Positions 60,625 through 64,000 of a DNA stretch of 64,000 bases are shown piece after piece. The position numbers and the translations under genes are program-made. The stretch is from Pseudomonas paracarnis. GTDB lineage: Bacteria > Pseudomonadota > Gammaproteobacteria > Pseudomonadales > Pseudomonadaceae. The stretch spans positions 25,788 through 89,787 of the forward strand of contig NZ_CAJFCN010000016.1 in the NCBI RefSeq assembly GCF_904063055.1, written 5' to 3'. The stretch's first letter is position 1. The number at the start of each line of letters is the position of its first letter. The notes under the pieces were generated by a model, which worked only from the letters and a program-made list of their open reading frames with translations, did no database searches and had not been told where the DNA came from.

Positions 60625-61551
60625 ATGTCTTCTGCTTCTATGCCCCGCCGGGGCCTGCGCTGGTTTGTCTGGCTGTGCATGGCCGTGTTGATTGTCGGCC
60701 TGCCGGTCGGTTGCGCCGTGTTGCAACACAAGGAGCGCGAACTTGTGTTTCGCATCGAGCCGGGAACCGCCGGCTGGTACACCGGCCTGCCCAAGGCGGT
60801 GCAGGAATTCGAACTCAAGCCCGCCAGTTTCAAAGCAGGGCAGAACATTCATGGCTGGTGGTACCCGGCAGCCAACAAAGACGCGCCCGCCATCCTCTAC
60901 CTGCACGGGGTACGCTGGAACCTCACGGGCCAATTGTTTCGCATCGAGCAATTGCATGCCCTGGGCTTTTCGGTCCTGGCCATCGACTATCGCGGCTTTG
61001 GCCAAAGCCAGGGCGACTTGCCCTCGGAAGCCACGGTGTACGAGGACGCTCGCATTGCCTGGGAGCGTTTCCAGACCCTGCAACCAGACCCCGGCAAGCG
61101 CCTGATCTACGGGCACTCCCTGGGTGGCGCGGTCGCCATCGACCTCGCTGCCGAGTTGGGCAAGCAGGTGCCATTGCCGGTGCGCGGGCTGGTGATCGAG
61201 TCCACGTTCACCTCCCTGGCGGATGTCGCCACGGCCGTTGCCAACACCTCATTGCCGGTGCGCTGGTTGCTGTCGCAGAAGTTCGATTCCATCGACAAGA
61301 TTGCCGACATCCACATGCCGCTGCTGGTGGTCCACGGCCTCGACGACCGCTACGTACCACCGCGCTTCAGCCAGCAGTTATTCGAAGCCGCCCAGCAACC
61401 CAAACACCTGTTGCTGGTGCCCGGTGCCAGCCATAACAACAGCATGAACCTCGCCGGACGCAGCTATGGCCAGGCGCTGGAAAACCTGATGCGCACGAAG
61501 ATGCCTGCCCAGGTGGTGACACACTCCACAGGCCGCGATAACGCCTCGTAA
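60625..61551 (+). CDS. Membrane-anchored alpha/beta hydrolase
   Basis: The 308-residue protein has an N-terminal hydrophobic segment (RWFVWLCMAVLIVGLPVGCA) that could be a membrane anchor or a lipoprotein signal ending at Cys30, then an alpha/beta hydrolase domain. The nucleophile Ser is in IYGHSLGGAVA, the acid in HGLDDRYV and the His in PGASHNNS. The family (serine aminopeptidase S33-like) covers lipases and esterases; the substrate is unknown. The ATG at 60625 is chosen because the long upstream open frame overlaps nudK on the other strand. Confidence 0.85.
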   Translation: MSSASMPRRGLRWFVWLCMAVLIVGLPVGCAVLQHKERELVFRIEPGTAGWYTGLPKAVQEFELKPASFKAGQNIHGWWYPAANKDAPAILYLHGVRWNLTGQLFRIEQLHALGFSVLAIDYRGFGQSQGDLPSEATVYEDARIAWERFQTLQPDPGKRLIYGHSLGGAVAIDLAAELGKQVPLPVRGLVIESTFTSLADVATAVANTSLPVRWLLSQKFDSIDKIADIHMPLLVVHGLDDRYVPPRFSQQLFEAAQQPKHLLLVPGASHNNSMNLAGRSYGQALENLMRTKMPAQVVTHSTGRDNAS

Positions 61552-61568
61552 ATACGCTTTTCGACACT

Positions 61569-61599
61569 GGGTTCGCGCTTGGCTGTCAAGCGCAAACCC
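61569..61599. terminator. Hairpin between the hydrolase and lldD-like genes
   Basis: GGGTTCGCGCTTG (61569-61581) pairs with CAAGCGCAAACCC (61587-61599), with one mismatch, around a short loop. No T run follows on either strand. It may act as a two-way stop for these convergent genes. Confidence 0.45.
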
Positions 61600-61743
61600 T
61601 GGCCATGTTGGCCCGAAATACAAGTTGATCAAATAATGATCTTCGCTGAAATCGCCAACGCTGCCGGGCCTTCGCAAAGTTATCCACAGAGATACCCACG
61701 GTTTTCGTGGACAACTCTTTTTATATTTTTACGTTTTTTTTGC

Positions 61744-62904
61744 TCAAGCCGTGCTTCCAGGAAAGGTACCGGGCAACAGGATTTCGCGATTTACTTCGCG
61801 TATATCCTTATAGCCACAGAGCGCCATCGACACGTCCAGTTCGCGGGCGATGATATCAAGCGCCTTGGTCACCCCCGCCTCGCCCATCGCCCCCAACCCA
61901 TACAAGTGCGGGCGGCCAATCATGGTGCCCTTGGCGCCCAGCGCCATGGCCTTGAGCACGTCCTGGCCGGAACGAATACCCCCGTCGAGCCACACTTCAA
62001 TGCGGTTGCCCACGGCCTCGACAATCGCCGGCAATTGGCTGATGCTCGACGGCGCGCCATCAAGCTGCCGGCCACCGTGGTTACTCACCACCAACGCATC
62101 GGCACCGCAATCGGCCGCCAAGCGCGCATCCTCCACATCGAGAATGCCCTTGATGATCAGCTTGCCGCCCCAGCACCGCTTGATCCACGCCACATCGTCC
62201 CAGCTCAGGCGCGGGTCAAATTGCTGGGCGGTCCACGACGACAGCGAACTCATGTCGGCCACCCCCTTCACATGCCCGACGATATTGCCGAAACCACGCC
62301 GCTGGGTACCCAGCATGCCCATCACCCAGCGCGGCTTGGTCATCATGTTGAGAATGTTCGGCAGGGTCAGCTTGGGCGGCGCGGACAAACCATTGATCAA
62401 GTCCTTGTGGCGCTGCCCCAGAATCTGCAAATCCAGGGTCAGCACCAATGCATCCACCCCGGCCGCCTTGGCGCGCTCGATCAACTGCTCGATAAAACCG
62501 CGATCGCGCATCACATACAGCTGGAACCAGAACGGCTGGCCGACGTGCTCGGCGATGTCTTCCAGCGAACAGATACTCATGGTCGACAAGGTGTAGCGCA
62601 GCCCGAACGCAGCAGCGGCACGGGCAGTGAGGATTTCGCCATCGGCATGCTGCATGCCCGCCAGTCCAGTCGGCGCCAGCGCCACGGGCATGGCCATGTC
62701 CTGGCCAATCATACTGGCGCGGATCGAACGCTCGTCGATATTGCGCGCCACCCGTTGACGGAACTTGATACGCGCAAAATCAGTTTCGTTGGCGCGGTAG
62801 GTGCTCTCAGTCCAGGAGCCGGAATCGGCGTAGTCGTAGAACATGCGGGGGACACGTTTTTGCGCCAGCTTGCGTAAGTCTTCGATGGTTGTGATCAACG
62901 GCAT
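61744..62904 (-). CDS. FMN-dependent alpha-hydroxy-acid dehydrogenase (LldD-like)
   Basis: The 386-residue protein is an LldD/glycolate-oxidase barrel. It has RMFYDYADSGSWTESTYRAN, PVALAPTGLAGMQHADGEI, FWFQLYVMRDRGFIEQLIERA and the active-site signature VVSNHGGRQLDGAPSS with the base His. It oxidises an L-2-hydroxy acid such as L-lactate and passes electrons on. I chose the ATG at 62904 (MPLITTIEDLRK) because GAGAGG lies upstream. It is divergent from a DeoR-type gene, and there is no lactate permease here, so the substrate is not settled. Confidence 0.88.
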   Translation of the reverse strand: MPLITTIEDLRKLAQKRVPRMFYDYADSGSWTESTYRANETDFARIKFRQRVARNIDERSIRASMIGQDMAMPVALAPTGLAGMQHADGEILTARAAAAFGLRYTLSTMSICSLEDIAEHVGQPFWFQLYVMRDRGFIEQLIERAKAAGVDALVLTLDLQILGQRHKDLINGLSAPPKLTLPNILNMMTKPRWVMGMLGTQRRGFGNIVGHVKGVADMSSLSSWTAQQFDPRLSWDDVAWIKRCWGGKLIIKGILDVEDARLAADCGADALVVSNHGGRQLDGAPSSISQLPAIVEAVGNRIEVWLDGGIRSGQDVLKAMALGAKGTMIGRPHLYGLGAMGEAGVTKALDIIARELDVSMALCGYKDIREVNREILLPGTFPGSTA

Positions 62905-63024
62905 CGGGTCACCTCTCCCTGAACTGAACACAGAGAGTAACCGGCAGGAGCGTGGGCAACCAGCCGTTGCGTTTAGATGGACTGACGATTAATCTCGCAC
63001 AAACCCGCAATAAAGCGCACAAAC

Positions 63025-63810
63025 ATGCATAACACTCATCAAGCTATCGACCTGCCTTCCCTGCGCAAACAAAAGATCTTGTTGCTGCTGGAACGCGACG
63101 GCAAGGTCACCGCATCTGAGTTGGTCGAGCATTTCGCCGTGTCCCAGGACACCATCCGCCGCGACCTTGGCGAACTCGCTGCCGCCGGCCTGTTGCAACG
63201 CGTACACGGCGGCGCCCTGCCCCGGCCCAAGGACACCGGCAAGGATTTCTTTACCCGTGTCGGCGAGACCAACGAGGTCAAGCGCCACCTCGCCCGCGTG
63301 GCGGCGGAGCGGGTTGAAGACGGCCAGATCGTGCTGTTCGATTCTGGCTCCACCACCTTGCAGATTGCGCAGTGCTTGCCCCATGCACTGCACCTGACTG
63401 TGGTCACGCCATCCCCCATGATCGCCATCGCCCTGGCCGACCATCCGCATATAAAAGTGATCCTGGCCGGCGGCCAACTCAACCCTGCTACGCTCTCCAC
63501 CGGCGGCCATGAAGCGGTGCGCCTGATCCAGAGCGTCAAGGCCGACCTGTTGTTCACCGGAGTGTGCGCATTGCACCCGCAAGTGGGCATCACCTCGCTG
63601 CATTTTGGTGAAGTGGCCGTCAAGCAAGCCTTGCTCGACAGCGCGTCCCACGTCATCGCCGTGACCACCTCAGACAAACTCGGCGCGGTGGAACCCTTTG
63701 TGGTCGCGCCATGCAGCCGTATTCATACGCTGATTACCGAGTGGGATGCACCGGATGTGCAGGCATATGAACAGTTGGGGTTGCAGGTGCAGCGAGTGGA
63801 CGTGCAGTGA
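63025..63810 (+). CDS. DeoR/GlpR-family transcriptional regulator
   Basis: The 261-residue protein has a DeoR HTH (RKQKILLLLERDGKVTASEL, then VSQDTIRRDLGELAAAGLLQ) followed by the sugar-phosphate sensor domain with VHGGALPR, LFDSGSTTLQIAQCL and VKADLLFTGVCALHPQVGIT. These proteins repress sugar-use genes. It is divergent from the alpha-hydroxy-acid dehydrogenase gene, which it may control. Its stop is followed at once by large repeat copy 4. Confidence 0.9.
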   Translation: MHNTHQAIDLPSLRKQKILLLLERDGKVTASELVEHFAVSQDTIRRDLGELAAAGLLQRVHGGALPRPKDTGKDFFTRVGETNEVKRHLARVAAERVEDGQIVLFDSGSTTLQIAQCLPHALHLTVVTPSPMIAIALADHPHIKVILAGGQLNPATLSTGGHEAVRLIQSVKADLLFTGVCALHPQVGITSLHFGEVAVKQALLDSASHVIAVTTSDKLGAVEPFVVAPCSRIHTLITEWDAPDVQAYEQLGLQVQRVDVQ

Positions 63811-63813
63811 TAC

Positions 63814-64000
63814 AAACCACGATGCGAAGCGAGCCGCTCTTGATCTTGATCTGCTTTTGATCTGCTTTTGATCTTGATCTTAGGCGCCCCGTTAAACCAC
63901 GCTGGCCGAACGCAGGCTTTAATTCGTGGGTAACCCGGCAGGACGCCGGGTTAGCCGCCCCGCGCCATGGATGGCGCGTGGCGGCGGCCCACGGATTCAA
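63814..64000 (+). repeat. Large structured repeat, copy 4 (arm version A), cut by the window end
   Basis: This copy has the version A arm (CGAACGCAGGCTTTAATTCG followed by TGG) and the inner hairpin TAACCCGGC/GCCGGGTTA. Its partner arm CCACGGATTCAA is cut by the window end. The TTGATC-rich lead is the longest of the four copies. It starts 4 bp after the DeoR stop. Confidence 0.88.

Overview
The window looks like the chromosome of a fluorescent-group Pseudomonas. It is GC-rich, its proteins are recognisably pseudomonad, its gaps carry the REP palindromes typical of that group (cores such as GTGGGAGCTGGCTTGCCTGCGAT), and it holds several sigma-54-type promoter signatures. The assignment rests on protein and repeat recognition only; no marker gene such as 16S rRNA is present. 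No tRNA, rRNA, CRISPR array, transposase, prophage or integrase was seen.

Layout. (1) 1-4311: one edge of a type VI secretion locus (tssC partial, tssB, tssA leftward; hcp rightward). (2) 4312-5013: a composite repeat region. (3) 5014-11550: a DUF1543 gene, a parvulin (ppiC) and a yejABEF-type peptide importer. (4) 11696-17636: a 3-hydroxybutyrate module (sigma-54 activator, GntP permease, BdhA, acetoacetyl-CoA synthetase) with a clear -24/-12 promoter and two candidate activator palindromes. (5) 17775-20631: a hybrid histidine kinase and a second parvulin. (6) 20791-27362, leftward: a polar-amino-acid-type ABC importer, RidA, IclR regulator, fold-III PLP deaminase and 2-keto-3-deoxygluconate kinase. 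Together these suggest use of 2-amino-2-deoxy-D-gluconate (D-glucosaminate) or a similar amino sugar acid. (7) 27689-29567: a thioredoxin-like gene running into the 3' end of a terC/CBS gene. (8) 30002-39131: a tetritol (threitol/erythritol) module: SorC regulator, RpiB-like isomerase, sugar ABC importer, SDR, zinc dehydrogenase, DhaK and DhaL. (9) 39265-46893: sohB, a histidine phosphatase, an SCP2 protein, a GH63-like glucosidase, HglS and YdcH. (10) 47069-59276: a second-type transketolase, UvrA2 with an overlapping hybrid kinase, and the lexA2-imuA-imuB-dnaE2 mutagenesis cassette. (11) 59872-63810: nudK, an alpha/beta hydrolase, an FMN alpha-hydroxy-acid dehydrogenase and a DeoR regulator.

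The most unusual signal is non-coding. A repeat of about 350 bp occurs four times (4326, 46007, 59374, 63814). Its copies differ in sequence, but the changes fall as compensating pairs in several stems, and the copies divide into two versions of the long outer arm. This is what a selected or mobile folded element would show. A second element of about 110 bp with four small hairpins occurs five times, always between genes. REP singlets, pairs and a 72-bp tandem array add to this.

The metabolic modules follow one pattern: a dedicated regulator, a high-affinity importer and two to four enzymes feeding central metabolism. These entries are acetyl-CoA for 3-hydroxybutyrate, the Entner-Doudoroff pathway for keto-deoxygluconate, and erythrose 4-phosphate and transketolase for tetritols.
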